From: Reticulitermes speratus
Lineage: Eukaryota > Arthropoda > Insecta > Blattodea > Rhinotermitidae
DNA: 64,000 nucleotides
Assembly: GCA_021186555.1 (NCBI GenBank)
Contig: JAJKFL010000039.1
Coordinates: 37,056,733-37,120,732 of the forward strand
Direction of reading: 5' to 3'
Each line of letters starts with the position of its first letter. Position 1 is the stretch's first letter. Made by a program: the position numbers and the translations under genes. This document shows positions 30,751 through 44,200 of the stretch, piece after piece. The notes under the pieces were generated by a model. It did not search any database. It saw only the letters and a program-made list of their open reading frames with translations, and was not told the origin of the DNA.

Positions 30751-32689
30751 AAATAGTGCGGTTATGTTACTGACTTCATACATGCCGTACATAGTGCTGT
30801 TATGTTACTGACATCTTACATGCCGTACATAGTGCTGTTATGTTACTGACATCTTACATGCCGTACATAGTGCTGTTATGTTACTGACATCTTACATGCC
30901 GTACATAGTGCTGTTATGTTACTGACATCTTACATGCCGTACATAGTGCTGTTATGTTACTGACATCTTACATGCCGTACATAGTGCTGTTATGTTACTG
31001 ACATCTTACATGCCGTACATAGTGCTGTTATGTTACTGACATCTTACATGCCGTACATAGTGCTGTTATGTTACTGACATCTTACATGCCGTACATAGTG
31101 CTGTTATGTTACTGACATCTTACATGCCGTACATAGTGCTGTTATGTTACTGACATCTTACATGCCGTACATAGTGCTGTTATGTTACTGACATCTTACA
31201 TGCCGTACATAGTGCTGTTATGTTACTGACACCTTACATGCCGTACATAGTGCTCTTATGTTACTGACATCTTACATGCCGTACATAGTGCTGTTATGTT
31301 ACTGACATCTTACATGCCGTACATAGTGCTGTTATGTTACTGACATCTTACATGCCGTACATAGTGCTGTTATGTTACTGACATCTTACATGCCGTACAT
31401 AGTGCTGTTATGGTACTGACATCTTACATGCCGTACATAGTGCTGTTATGTTACTGACATCTTACATGCCGTACATAGTGCTGTTATGTTACTGACATCT
31501 TACATGCCGTACATAGTGCTGTTGTGTTACTGACATCTTACATGCCGTACATAGTGCTGTTATGTTACTGACATCTTACATGCCGTACATAGTGCTGTTA
31601 TGTTACTGACATCTTACATGCCGTACATAGTGCTGTTATGTTACTGACATCTTACATGCCGTACATAGTGCTATTATGTTACTGACATCTTACATGCCGT
31701 ACATAGTGCTGTTATGTTACTGACATCTTACATGCCGTACATAGTGCTGTTATGTTACTGACATCTTACATGCCGTACATAGTGCTGTTATGTTACTGAC
31801 ATCTTACATGCCGTACATAGTGCTGTTATGGTACTGACATCTTACATGCCGTACATAGTGCTGTTATGTTACTGACATCTTACATGCCGTACATAGTGCT
31901 GTTATGTTACTGACATCTTACATGCCGTACATAGTGCTGTTATGTTACTGACATCTTAAATGCCGTACATAGTGCTGTTATGTTACTGACATCTTACATG
32001 CCGTACATAGTGCTGTTATGGTACTGACATCTTACATGCCGTACATAGTGCTGTTATGTTACTGACATCTAACATGCCGTAAATAGTGCTGTTATGTTAC
32101 TGACATCCTACATGCCGTACATAGTGCTGTTATGGTACTGACATCTTACATGCCGTACATAGTGCTGTTATGTTACTGACATCTTACCTGCCGTACATAG
32201 TGCTGTTATGTTACTGACATCTTACATGCCGTACATAGTGCTGTTATGTTACTGACATCTTACATGCCGTACATAGTGCTGTTATGTTACTGACATCTTA
32301 CATGCCGTACATAGTGCTGTTATGTTACTGACATCTTACATGCCGTACATAGTGCTGTTATGTTACTGACATCTTACATGCCGTACATAGTGCTGTTATG
32401 TTACTAACACCTTACATGCCGTACATAGTGCTGTTATGTTACTGACATCTTACATGCCGTACATAGTGCTGTTATGTTACTGACATCTTACATGCCGTAC
32501 ATAGTGCTGTTATGTTACTGACATCTTACATGCCGTACATAGTGCTGTTATGTTACTGACATCTTACATGCCGTACATAGTGCTGTTATGTTACTGACAT
32601 CTTACATGCCGTACATAGTGCTGTTATGTTACTGACATCTTACATGCCGTACATAGTGCTGTTATGTTACTGACATCTTACATGCCGTA
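30751..32689. repeat. Minisatellite, 38-bp unit, about 51 copies
   Basis: The unit is ACATAGTGCTGTTATGTTAC followed by TGACATCTTACATGCCGT. Homogeneity is very high. Scattered single changes (for example TATGGTACTGAC) recur in several non-adjacent units, suggesting block duplication or conversion. Confidence 0.97.
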
Positions 32690-33705
32690 TTCTTCTGTTA
32701 ATATTTCTATCATTTATTTCTATATTCCGCATGCGTTTTTCTCCTGGATTGTTCTATGGTTACATTCGGTTTTCTTTTAGTTGCGCTTTTTGCATTCCGT
32801 AGGTTATATTACAGCATTCAGTGGTAGGATGATTGGTGGAAGGTATTTCAAAGGGACACGGAAAGATGCCACCGTGGTCTGTTTATGCTGCGTTACTTGC
32901 TGGGAGAGACTGAGGGAAACTGAGACAGTTGTATAAATAAACAATTCGAACCCAGGATTTCCAGCACATGCACATAGACGCTAATTACTCTGCTGCGTTG
33001 TTATAAACGCCAACGAAGGAAGTTCCAAGTACAGGTATGGCGGTGACGACGTATATGCGTGCAGAAACATCTCCTTGTTTACGGAGAATCTGCAGATGAT
33101 GCAAGTTGGGGTCAGCCAGTAGTGGGGAACGGGCCAGGACGTCTGTAGGGTTTCCCCGATCACGAGAGTCGGACAGTGGCCACAGCACAGGGCCGCAGTC
33201 CCCAGTTGAAAGCGAACATCTGGCTGCAGAGGGCGACGCGTGCCCCCGACTCTCTTAAGGATCCTGACTGACTGCTGAGGATCACCGAAGCCGGTGAGTT
33301 CAAGTAATACCGTCACTGCATGCACGTTGCCGTTAAAGTGAGATCTGAGGGCTTCACGGCCTTGAAAATTGGTGTTCTGGCTTACGGTAGGTTATAGTCT
33401 GGCAGGTAGTTGTGCTCTGACATCAATGCAGCGTGTTTGTAACGTCAAACCATGAAGGTGGAGGCAGCAACTTTCTCCGAAGCCTTGGTGAGGTTCAACT
33501 CTGAAGGTGGACACAGCAAGACTTTGAGTTTGTTAGCATTGAATTGAAATGTGAATTTTAGTTGGAGTAAAAGATGGTGTAGGCAGGACAGCAGCTGGAT
33601 AGCGTGGTTGTTAGCAGGAGTGTGGAAACTGAGTGGAATTGGAAAATGGGTGAAGAAAGGTGACCATTATGTTTAGGTAAAGCGGATGTCAAACATATGT
33701 TGTTG
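32690..33705. other. Unassigned sequence
   Basis: The 114-codon minus frame at 32981-33325 is the longest here and has no motif I recognise. No splice-supported gene is visible. Confidence 0.4.
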
Positions 33706-33930
33706 ATAAACTTTGTATTATTTTCACCGTGCATTTTCTTTCAATGTTTCACAAACAAACCAACTAAATGCACATTATTTGATACTATTTTATATAGTTA
33801 CTGAATACCCCTAACTATATAAAATATTATCAAAGAATGTGCATTTAGTTGGTTTGTTTGTTTGTGAAACATTGAAAGAAAATGCACGGTGAAAATAATA
33901 TAAAGTTTATAAACGCCCAACAAGCAAGAT
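33706..33930. mobile_element. Inverted pair of hammerhead-element tails without ribozyme
   Basis: TTCACCGTGCATTTTCTTTC and CCAACTAAATGCACATT on the left mirror AATGTGCATTTAGTTGGTTT and GAAAGAAAATGCACGGTGAA on the right. This is the same outer module as beside the hammerheads. The centre (ACCCCTAACTATATAAAATA) has no CTGANGA/GAAA core. A third partial copy (AATGTGCATTTAGTTGGTTT) is at 34012. Confidence 0.65.
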
Positions 33931-34692
33931 TAGTTTATGAATATCGACACACCAAAGAAAAACTACTAAAGACAAATGCGTCCATACGGGGTGTTCAGTA
34001 ACTATGTAAAGAATGTGCATTTAGTTGGTTTGTTTGTGAAAATATGTTGTTGAGTTGTGCAGAAACTGGGAAATGGAGAACGAGAGACGAACCCCGCACT
34101 TCTGTAAAACTGTTGCAGACGTCGGACAAAGCTTCAGACGCGGCGATTAACAACGTTTTCTTTGTGGTGGATCCCTCACACAGTGACACTCTTGACACGC
34201 TAAATTGGAGTTAATTGCTACAAACGTTTCTTTGTGGCATATCTTCTTCTTTATTGGGCACTACCCCCCTTCCCCTCAGAAGGGTGTGTCAGTCATTATT
34301 AAATTATTTCTTTTTGTTCGTCTCTAAACCAAGTTAATGTGTTGTTAAAATATTTAAGTCAGTGTTACAGCACTGGGTACTGTATTGCTTTTATATTTGC
34401 CATGAGATGCTAGCGGTTTTTCGTCAAGCAATTCCTTGCTTTTGTGGAATCCGAAGTTTCATGACCGTGTTCACAACAGTCCGCTAGTCATTTCTGTCTT
34501 GGTTCAGACGAATTTGGTTCACACCGCCTCCTCCTTCCCTTCCCATCTTTTCCTTGGTCCACCCGATTCTTACACCTTCATACACCTTTCTTTACGACAC
34601 ATTTAAATATTAGCTTTCCATATACATCGGCCAAGTGGTAAGGCATGAAAATTTAATAGACGGTTTGCAGAATAATGTATTTCATGTGGGTT
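33931..34692. other. Unassigned sequence
   Basis: Nothing recognised beyond the partial tail copy at about 34012-34035. Confidence 0.4.
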
Positions 34693-34877
34693 GGTATCTG
34701 TCACAGACCGGGGCCTCCCCTGTTTAGTGGGTACCGGGGGCTTATTCCCCCGGGATAATGCGGTCGAGGGCCTGACGCTGACCACTCATCACCATCTAGT
34801 GCCGAGGTTAAGAGTAAATAGAGCTATACTTTCACTTCCTCATGTCTTCATGGCGTGAATAGGGACAGCGTTACCTT
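34693..34877 (+). mobile_element. SINE-A, 5'-truncated
   Basis: CCCGGGATAATGCGGTCGAG, CACCATCTAGTGCCGAGGTT and GCGTTACCTTT match the second half of SINE-A. Confidence 0.65.
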
Positions 34878-35789
34878 TGGAGATTCACGTTGTCTGGGGT
34901 GTTACTCTGTGTAGGCAGTTGAAGTTACCAGAATTTACCAATCGACTCTCTGTCGTATCACTGAAAACTTGAATCTTCAGCAATACTGCTTTCAGAATCT
35001 CAAATGTCGCAGCGTTTCTTTTACGTAATACCATTGGATTCTAACCCTTGCACGAATTTCAAGTCGAACGTTGACAATTTTAACTCGCGGTTAAATAATA
35101 ACTGCTTCGAAACGTTTAAAGCAATGTAGACTGTGAATTCTTGGTACAGAAATAATTGAGTTTCGTCTTTAGGACCCGGACCGGCAGTGAGCTGCATTTT
35201 TCTCGTACTGTGCCAACGTCTTGTACTTTTATCCGCAATATATCTTTACATTTCCGTTTAAGTAAAATTGCCCAGTCACTTCGCAACTTGTTCTCAGAGC
35301 ACTTTCATCCTGACCTGTAGCATAACAAGAACAAAGTGTAATATGACGCCGATTACTGTCTTATGAAACTTCCGTCATAATGGACCTTTCCTGTACAGAG
35401 CTTTCTTCAATCCAAACCAATTACAAACACTGCACTATAGCACACTGACAACACGATCTGCTTATTTTTGTACTGTATGTTGCGTCCGCATTCCAGGTAA
35501 CACTATTCAAGTTAGATTGAATAATTAAACAGACTCCTTTCGCTCCATAACGCCTGCCATGTATGCAACACATTCTACACATCGCAAAAATATCCGACGA
35601 AGAGGAAGCATGAAATGGGACTGGTCAGTGGCGGCTCGTAAGTTTATGACTGGCGAAGCTTGCAAATCTTAATGTATACGTTATATATGAACCTTTGAAA
35701 TCCCACTAGTAACTAACTATTTGTACCACCTGTTGACTAGACAGCTCCGCATTTTACTCAACAGTGTATCTATGTGCTTCGCATGTTCT
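34878..35789. other. Unassigned sequence
   Basis: No coding or repeat signal recognised. Confidence 0.4.
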
Positions 35790-36020
35790 TAGAGTCGACT
35801 AGCTACTGGCTGGACGGATCGGGGTTCGATCCCCGTTGGGAAAAAGGTATTTTCTCTTCTCCACACCCGTCCAGACCGCCTTTGGGGCCCACACAATCTC
35901 CTATATATAATGGGAACCGGGGTTCTTTCCCGGGGATAAAGCGGCCGGGACGTGTCGTTCACCACCTATCCACATTTCCGAAGTTAAGAATGAGTAAAAC
36001 CCCTCTGAATAAAATCGAGT
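35790..36020 (+). mobile_element. SINE-A copy
   Basis: CTAGCTACTGGCTGGACGGA and a clear B box GGGGTTCGATCCCCG are followed by GGGGCCCACACAATCTCC and AAGCGGCCGGGACGTG. The first part of the head is missing. Confidence 0.75.
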
Positions 36021-36219
36021 GGCAATATGTAGGATTTACCACTCAATTTTATTTTAAGAGATTTTACTATCACAGGATGTTTGGATGCAGAAGATTTCAA
36101 TAAATGTCTTGCAGTACAATAATTTTAACATAATTTTTATGTAACACTGTACATAGATGTTTAATGGTTTGCTGCCACTGTATATTTTACCATCTGTATA
36201 TGACGGAGCCGTATAACAA

Positions 36220-36345
36220 CGCTGTACAAGAGATCTGCGGTCTTGAAGATGGGACCGATAGGTTGTCCCAAAACGTCGGTACAGAATTACCACTCTACGC
36301 TGCGCAATATCCCAGAGGAGCGCAGATCTCATCTACATCGCTGCT
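36220..36345. mobile_element. Hairpin element related to the 25.1-kb inverted repeat
   Basis: GAGATCTGCGGTCTTGAAGA and GAGGAGCGCAGATCTC form imperfect inverted ends. The middle has GGGACCGATAGG..TGTCCC and AAAACGTCGGTA, a hammerhead-like arrangement with a changed core (TTGAAGA and AAAAC). Confidence 0.5.
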
Positions 36346-36390
36346 GAAGCCTGAAATCACGCAACGCTATATACGCCTTTTAGTATTGAT

Positions 36391-36430
36391 ACTCCCTGAA
36401 GATGGCGAAAGACAATAGCCGAAACGTGTA
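36391..36430 (+). ncRNA. Hammerhead motif with lost helix I, upstream of MCO1
   Basis: ACTCC, CTGAAGA (36396-36402), T, GGC...GCC and GAAACGTGTA are present. The 3' strand of helix I reads TGATT instead of GGAGT. The module ATGTGCAATTTGTTGGTC follows at about 36450. Probably inactive. It lies about 340 bp upstream of the first MCO1 exon found. Confidence 0.55.
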
Positions 36431-36767
36431 TGATTGTTTTCTATTTTTAATATGTGCAATTTGTTGGTCATAAACTTGTTTTGTTTCAAGACAATGCCTT
36501 AAATTAGACCGCTACATTTTGTTATCCACCAACTACCCAATAATAAGGTGATGTATAATTCCAGCAATTTAAAGCGCCATTAAACAAACAGTGAATAAAG
36601 ACGAAGTTTTAGGGTTTAGCGAGGAACTGTAAGACTTGATTTCTACTTTCTGAAACAATCTACCTAATCCATCCATGATAACAACACATTTAGATGATTC
36701 AGAATACTTTCCAGACAAATTATTAATCTAGTTTTAGTTGAATTCATACTTGCATTCTTTAATGCAG

Positions 36768-36874
36768 GTGCTGTGAATGTTGCTACTACAAGATGTGCCA
36801 TTCAAAATGGTCAGCATTCGTGGTCTCTGCACTGTTTCAGGTCTTTGGATGTGGTCTCACTTCAGGTGCACATG
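36768..36874 (+). other. MCO1: MCO1 first coding exon found (signal peptide)
   Basis: Acceptor TTTAATGCAG precedes 36768 and donor GTGAGT follows 36874, so an upstream exon must exist. ATG at 36793 opens a 27-codon stretch with a hydrophobic core, ending in phase 1, which fits the next exon. The frame stays open upstream of this ATG to the exon border (CCECCYYK), so an earlier start in the missing exon cannot be excluded. Confidence 0.75.
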
Positions 36875-38225
36875 GTGAGTATTACTGCCATTATTTATAA
36901 CACCGTGTACAAACTTATTTTATCACCAGTACTTTTCTGTTGCAGAAAAAAGGTGCAAATACTCACAACGCCCATTTCAGATCACTTTGCTTCCGAAATG
37001 AAATAACGGTTGATACTATTTATCATTATGTACCGCCACAACAGATTGGTTTACAACTATATTTATGTATGAATTTTACTTTGTCTGCAGAATGTGAGTG
37101 AATTGTATATTTATAGATCCTATATACTCGTATTATTACATGTTTTTATTTTGCTCTAATTCTGTATAACAAGTCAGTCAGCTAGTCAAGAAATTCTATG
37201 CCTTTCATGGAACCTGAAGGTTCAATACTTTGTTCACAAGATTCTACTACTATATACCCTCACACCCTATTTATGTAACATCTCTTTTAAAATTGTGGTT
37301 TAATTTAAGACAAACTCCCAAGTGAAGGTCATATAAAAAAAAAATTCCCAAGTGGTATTTTTGCGTCTCATTTCTCATTCAAATTTTGTATCATTTTTTG
37401 TCTCCCACACGTTATTTTTTAAATGAATAACCAGTAACTGGTGGAAAGAACAAATTATATAGTTCCTCATTATGCAATTTTCTGTGTAACCCAATTATGT
37501 CAATTTTGTAGGTCCCCCATTTTTTCAGCACTTTGTTTCATACTCAGTTGATGTTCTTTTCTGAGGGTGAGGAATCAGATTTCACACACACACACTCACG
37601 AAACACCCGGTGTGTGTGTGTGTGTGTGTGTATGCGTGTATGCAGGGTGTTTCATGAGTTTTGAACATTACTGTGGGAGATGATTTCCTACGTATTTGTG
37701 ATCACAAAAGTTCCTATCAACAAGAGTCCTATTCTCAGTGGTTATGGTGCTGTGGGTGTTTCTTAATTCTTGTAAACACACTCCTGTGAACCGTGCATCA
37801 CAGCCCATGCAACCTTTATATGCTACACAACCTTGAACAACCTTTGATTCTGCCACTGAAAGGCGGGTAACATAAGCACATTTCAGGCATATCTGTAGCG
37901 TTCGACAGGAGCTATTCACAACCCAGTGTCGAGGTTTCCTTGCGGCTGAGGATCATATGTCCGAAAGTTGCTGTAAACACAGGTCAGTGTAAATTAATCG
38001 CAGTTTCTTTCATGAAGTTAGGTTTAGACGTTCAACTTATCACGCAATTTGTTTGTCCATTATTTTATTTCCGACATTTTCAACAATCCTTACCTTCAAT
38101 TCTAAGATTTAAGCAGCCATAATTGCGTAACCGTTCAAAATCGGATACACCTTTATATAAACTTTTTTGATCACGAAGACCTAGGAAATCATCTCCTACA
38201 GTTATGTCCACAACTCATGAAACAC

Positions 38226-38278
<53 letters not shown>

Positions 38279-41200
38279 ATATATATATAATTATGTAATG
38301 CTACACTGTTTTTGGCAATTTATGATTTGGAAAATTAAGTACTTGGTATAGGTGAGACAGTGATTTCTTTTTTCTTTGCAGAAAATCTAACAATTGGTAC
38401 AAGAAAGGAGGTTCAACACAATGGAAACATCAATCAAGAAATGAGCAGGTATTCTGTTCTGCATTCAAACCCAGTTGTTGGTATTCACAACGTGACACTG
38501 CTGGATTCACCTCAGACTGTTACCAGTGACACAATTGAAGTTTCTGCCCCATCGAGTCCCCAGTACGAAGACAGGCAATATACTTCCTCCTTGCCTGAAT
38601 CCTATGATAGATTAAAATTTTCCTTATTATCAAGTCCTAACAAAACAAATGTTGTATCATCCACTTACATTATTAATGGAGAAAACAATGATTCTACTGA
38701 AAGCACCAAATTTTCTTCACCATCTTACTTCAGTGACAAAACACAGCTTTCATTTCTACACAGTTCAAGTATCAGTGAAATTCCCACACCTAGTAAATAT
38801 GTTATGAAATTTAGCAGCCCTAAAGTTGAAACTTCATCTAGAACACTGTCATCTTCAGGTGCTGATAGTACCTCTGCTTCACAGCCTGGAGGACAAATAG
38901 CTGATACAACATTGTCTGAGTCTTATGAGCAGATCACTGTGTCTTCAGCAGCGGACATTGGAATTAATGCGGGAGTTCAGACTTCATCACTACAAATAGA
39001 CTATGCAGAGAACATTTCAAATATCACTAGTGAGGAAGTCATCATTTTTCCTGCTGTAACTACAGATATGGCTTTGACTCACACTGTACAACGTTCACCT
39101 GCAAACCAGGTAGATTTGTACAGCAGTCTTGACACATCACAAATAACTGAAACCACAAGTTACAGTTCCGAAACCAATGCCAGTTTACTTCCAGTAACTA
39201 CTACCATGGCTGTTTCACAGTCTAAAAATAGGGAGAATTACCCACAGAATGAAGGAGAACAAGATTTTATTGAATCTAAAGCCCTGAACAATTCTACAGT
39301 ATCTGAGCCTAATACTGGAACTGAAAACTTGATGACATCTAATGTCAGCAACCACCTTTCTGTTTCTGAGACAGCAATGAATCTCCAACCAACAAGCTCT
39401 ATTTCTAGTAACAATCTTAAACGCCTTTCTGATGAAGAACTCCAGGTGATGTCATTGCCTACTTATCATCCAAATGATGTAATTCATATTTCGTCATCTG
39501 AATTATATGTCAGCGATGGCAGTCATAATATGTCACATGAAGAAAAGCATCCCTGTGCAAGGATTTGCAAGGAAGGGGCACCTCCTATGGTGTGCAAGTA
39601 CAGGTTTGAATTAGAGTGGTACTATACCATGAGTAAGGCCTGTTACAACTGTCCACTACATCTGGAGGACTGCTCTCGAAAACACTGTGTTGTGGTCGAT
39701 GGTGTAAGACGTCCTATAATAGTGGTCAACAGACAGATGCCAGGTCCTAGTGTCGAGGTGAGTTTATCTACACAAGAGTAACGTTTGGCAGTGAAATACT
39801 TTGAAGTATGATAAAGAAAATGTCTTGTAACTGTATGAAATTTATTGTAATTTTAAAAAAGACACATTTTGCATTTCTTCATATTATTACTTTAATTTGT
39901 GATACTAATTTTTTTTAAAATATGCAAATTTCTTTAAGTCATATTTTGTAGTATTTAAATTACATAATTTCTGTGCAAAGACTTTTCTTAGTTTTGGTTT
40001 GATAGTGGTAACTAGCAACCCATTAGAATAAGTCATGTGAAATATGGTATGAAAACAGATGAAAAATGTACCAGCATGCTATGCATGAAAAATTGTGAGT
40101 CAGTGATGATATGAAATTTTGAGATTATATCACTGGAGTTTAAATAGTACGGTATTTATGCTTCTCTTTTCTTCCGTTTTTTCTTTCTTTATTTCTTTCT
40201 TTCTTCCTTTTCCTTGCCTTCTCTCTTTGTTTCTTTTAATTTTTAGAATCTACATTTATAGTGACATTAAAATTTGGACTAAATGCTGCTTAGTGTTGCA
40301 GCTAGTTTCTGAACAATTGATACTTGTGAAAATTCATGATTTCCATCGTTTGAATTACTGCATGTATTAAAGGACCACATTCCAAAGTTACTACCAGCTC
40401 AGTAAATTCATTTTTGGACATGGTCTGTGACCATAAAAACCATAACATGTTATGCCGTATCACAACTGTGATGTTGGGACCATGAGATGTTCTTTACAGT
40501 CTACTTCAGTTTGTGAATGAACAAATATAAATACCATAAGTTTTGTACAACTAAGTAAAGTTTGAGGATTTGGTGCTGTTTAAATGCGCGGTGAAAGACA
40601 TTTTTGGAATTGTCTCTGTTGATGTATTTCTTCCCCACTTACTGTTTTGCCACTTACATTGTCTCTGTTGATGTACAGTAGATCCCCGTATCCGCGGTTT
40701 ACCGCGGCCCAAAAATATTAACACATTCACTGCCAAAGTCGACCATGGTCGGTTTAAGTATTACGTTTTAATTTGCCAGCGTCGACTTTAGTCGATCTAA
40801 AGTTTACTGTGCTCTTTTATATATAGGGTTCGCTACTATCCGCGGTTTTGGGCATCCGTGGCAGGTCTTGGAACGTATCACCCGCGGATACGGGGGGACT
40901 ACTGTATTTCTTCCCCCACATACTGTTTTGCCACTTATGGGAAAGTAATAGAGCAATTTAATCAATGATGCAATTTTTTTTTTTTTTTTTCAGTATTATA
41001 GTTTTAGCATTTAACTTATTTTATACATCAAGATTTGAAGTAATGTTCCTGAAGTTTCACTACTCTGTTAGGTGTGCAAGGGTGATCATATCATAGTGGA
41101 TATGGAGAACCACTTGATGGGGGAGAGCACAAGTATACACTGGCACGGACATCATCAACGTGGAACGCCTTACATGGATGGAGTTCCGTACATCACACAG

Positions 41201-44200
41201 TGTCCCATCCCACCAAAGTCATCGTTCCGGTACCACTACATAGCAGACACACCTGGAACCCACTTCTGGCATTCACATTCTGGTGTGTACACTGCTATCA
41301 AGACATCTTACTAAGGTGGCGATGAAGTATGGGTAATGGGGAGTGAAGGTATGGCTCCATGCGTAGCACAGACATGACTGGTCTTCTTGACACTGCGACT
41401 GCTTTATCCAAAAGAAAACAGTCTACAGTAAAGATTAAATAGGAGGCTGGGTGGGCCTCAGTCAGTTTGAACATGATGGCAAATAGATATGCCTCTGTTC
41501 TGGAGTTAGGATTCAAACCCAGGTCATCTGGCCCAGAGCCAGTCGTTATACCGATTAAGCTGTTCTGCCTCATATATTGTACATAATTTGTGTTTGTATG
41601 AAAAAGCATAAAATGCTCTTTAACTTAAATTAAGTAATATACTTTGCGTAGATATCAAATCTTGGACTTGTAAAATAAAGTAAGAGTTTTAACAACTACA
41701 TTGTGACAGTGAACACTGTCATCTTTGGCACTGTCATCATCATCCACCATCCTCATCAACACTACTATTATAGTTGTCATGTATGCAGTGCCATGTAGGT
41801 GAGCATATTTTTGTGACAAATCTTCCTTGTAGGAATATTTCCTCCCTTCAAAACATTTTCCTTTCATAGTATGCATCATCACAATATTTTGATGACATGC
41901 AAGTAATATGATTGCATCACGATTTGCCTTCCTAATCAAGCTTATTATTTGTGTGCATGTTATTGGATTGTGTGTGACTTAATGTGTTATTGTATTTTGT
42001 AACAGGCCTTCCACAAAATTGAAATTACTACTGGTACTACTACTACTAATACTACTACTACTACTGCCACCACCACCACCACCACTGCTACTACTATTAC
42101 CACCACCACCACCACCACCACCACCACCACCACCACCACCACCACCACCACCACCACTATGATTACCACTACTACTTCAACTATTACCACTACTACATCC
42201 ACTATTGCCACTATTACTACCACTTCTTTTCTTCTTCTTCTTTTAACTTTTAACTTATTTACAGTTTATCCCATCATTTGGCTAGATGGTTAAGGAAAAC
42301 CATGAGAAGAAACCTTAGTCGGAGTAGTCAGTATGTAGGTCAAGATTTGAAGTTGGAACCTCCTGAATGCAAAGCAGGAGTGCTGGCAACCTGACCATGA
42401 CATACAGTTGCCAGGTTGTAACTGTATGATGGAGTGAAGAAAGGAAAATTAAAAGATATGTTTTTGTAATTTGTTACCAGGTTGTCAGCGGGCAGATGGA
42501 GTGTTTGGAGCACTGATCATCCGTGTGCCACCATCCAGTGATCCTCACAGAGAGCTGTATGACCAAGATCTGTCTGAACACATTGTGCAAATCCTGGACT
42601 GGGATGACAAGCTGGGAGTAGAGAAATTCCTTGCTCATCATCACGCCAATGGCAACAACAAGCCAAAGACCCTGTTGGTTAATGGCAGAGGGCGCTTCCA
42701 CCAATTTCAGGATGTAAATTCTGTCACTGTAAATGTGACATATTCACCAACTGCAACATTCACTGTTCAACAGGTACTTTATGAGTATATAACATTCTGT
42801 GTACTGATCAATTAACTATACTAAGAATAATGTTGATTTTCTTCACACTGTGCATGAATATGCACATACATTGCATGAAAGTGGGCCTTGAGCATGTTTG
42901 TATCCATTGCCTTATAATCACCCTAACATGATTCCTGCATCTGACAACAGATTGCTAACATAATGCTGTGAAGATAAAGATACAGTCAGCTGTAAATATC
43001 ATTTTTCGTCTCTGTTGCCCACCATTTAACAGCAGTACTTCCATGTCTGTGCTGGATAGTTCCCGGGGGTAAAGCAGCCGGGGCGTGAAGTTGACCACTC
43101 ACCTCCAGCTAGTGTCGCGGTTAAGAATAAGTGGAACTTTACCTCTTCTCCCCCTGTCTACCTTCATGATGTACAGGGGCATAGCTAGAGAGAATGAGTG
43201 GTGCAGCCACCGGGGCAGCGGATTCTAAGGGGCGGCAAAATGAATATTTTAAATTAAAAATTTGATTTTCTGCACTAACAAGTTTTAAATTATTGCACCA
43301 AATAAAAGGAAATTCAATAAAATATTGTGATTTTAAATTATTGACACTTTTTAAAGTTCGTAATGTCTGTTGGGGCACCCATTGTGATTACTGGCCCCGG
43401 ATGCCATAAAAACCTAGCAATGCCAGTCATGGCATGGACAGATACAACTTATACTTTTTACTTGATTTTGCATGGATGTACATGTAACAAATAACTTGCT
43501 AAACAACTGTAGACTTATCATGGGTTTTATCGATAACCACAGGGCTTCCGCTACAGGTTCCGCCTTATAAATGCAGGCTTCCTCAACTGTCCTATTGAAC
43601 TGTCAGTGGATAACCACACTCTGTTGGTGATCAGTAGTGATGGAAGTGATATACAGCCAGTGCAAGGTAAGGTTAGTATATACATAGGTTATGAAAAAAT
43701 ATTTTACATTTTCGATTTATCCTGTTTTACACTGATATGCATCTCAAGGTTTTATTCGATGTGTTTTGTCTTCCTTTCCCGTTATCTTTAGCCTTACAGA
43801 TGTCTTGTGTTTTCCAAACTTGAGTGTGCATCTGTAACCTGAATTCCACTGCATTAACAGATTTGTCTATACTTGAAACAATCTGCAATCTGCAGCCTTA
43901 TGCTATAGCAGATACTTTAATTGCCTATATGATAATACATATAAGGCTTTTTATTAATTGTTTTAAACAGAAAATTATTTGTTGCTTGATTCTGGATTAT
44001 CAGGTAATCAGAGTGTACACTACTTCTAATAGCCACCATCATTTCATGGTCAGTTCCTCAACTGGGCAGGTCTTTTCTAGAACATCATTTTGCAGAAACA
44101 ACAATATTTCAACGTTTTCTTTGTTGATATTTTTCACTCTTTTAGTGACTCATCAGGTGGTGTAAACTTTTATTGGGTTTCTACTCTCCAGGTTCTGCTT

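Noticed and set aside
32981..33325. 114-codon minus frame as a gene
   Set aside because: No recognisable domain, no splice partners and a competing frame in the same place.
41987..42223. Valine-rich protein on the minus strand
   Set aside because: Pure trinucleotide microsatellite within an MCO1 intron.
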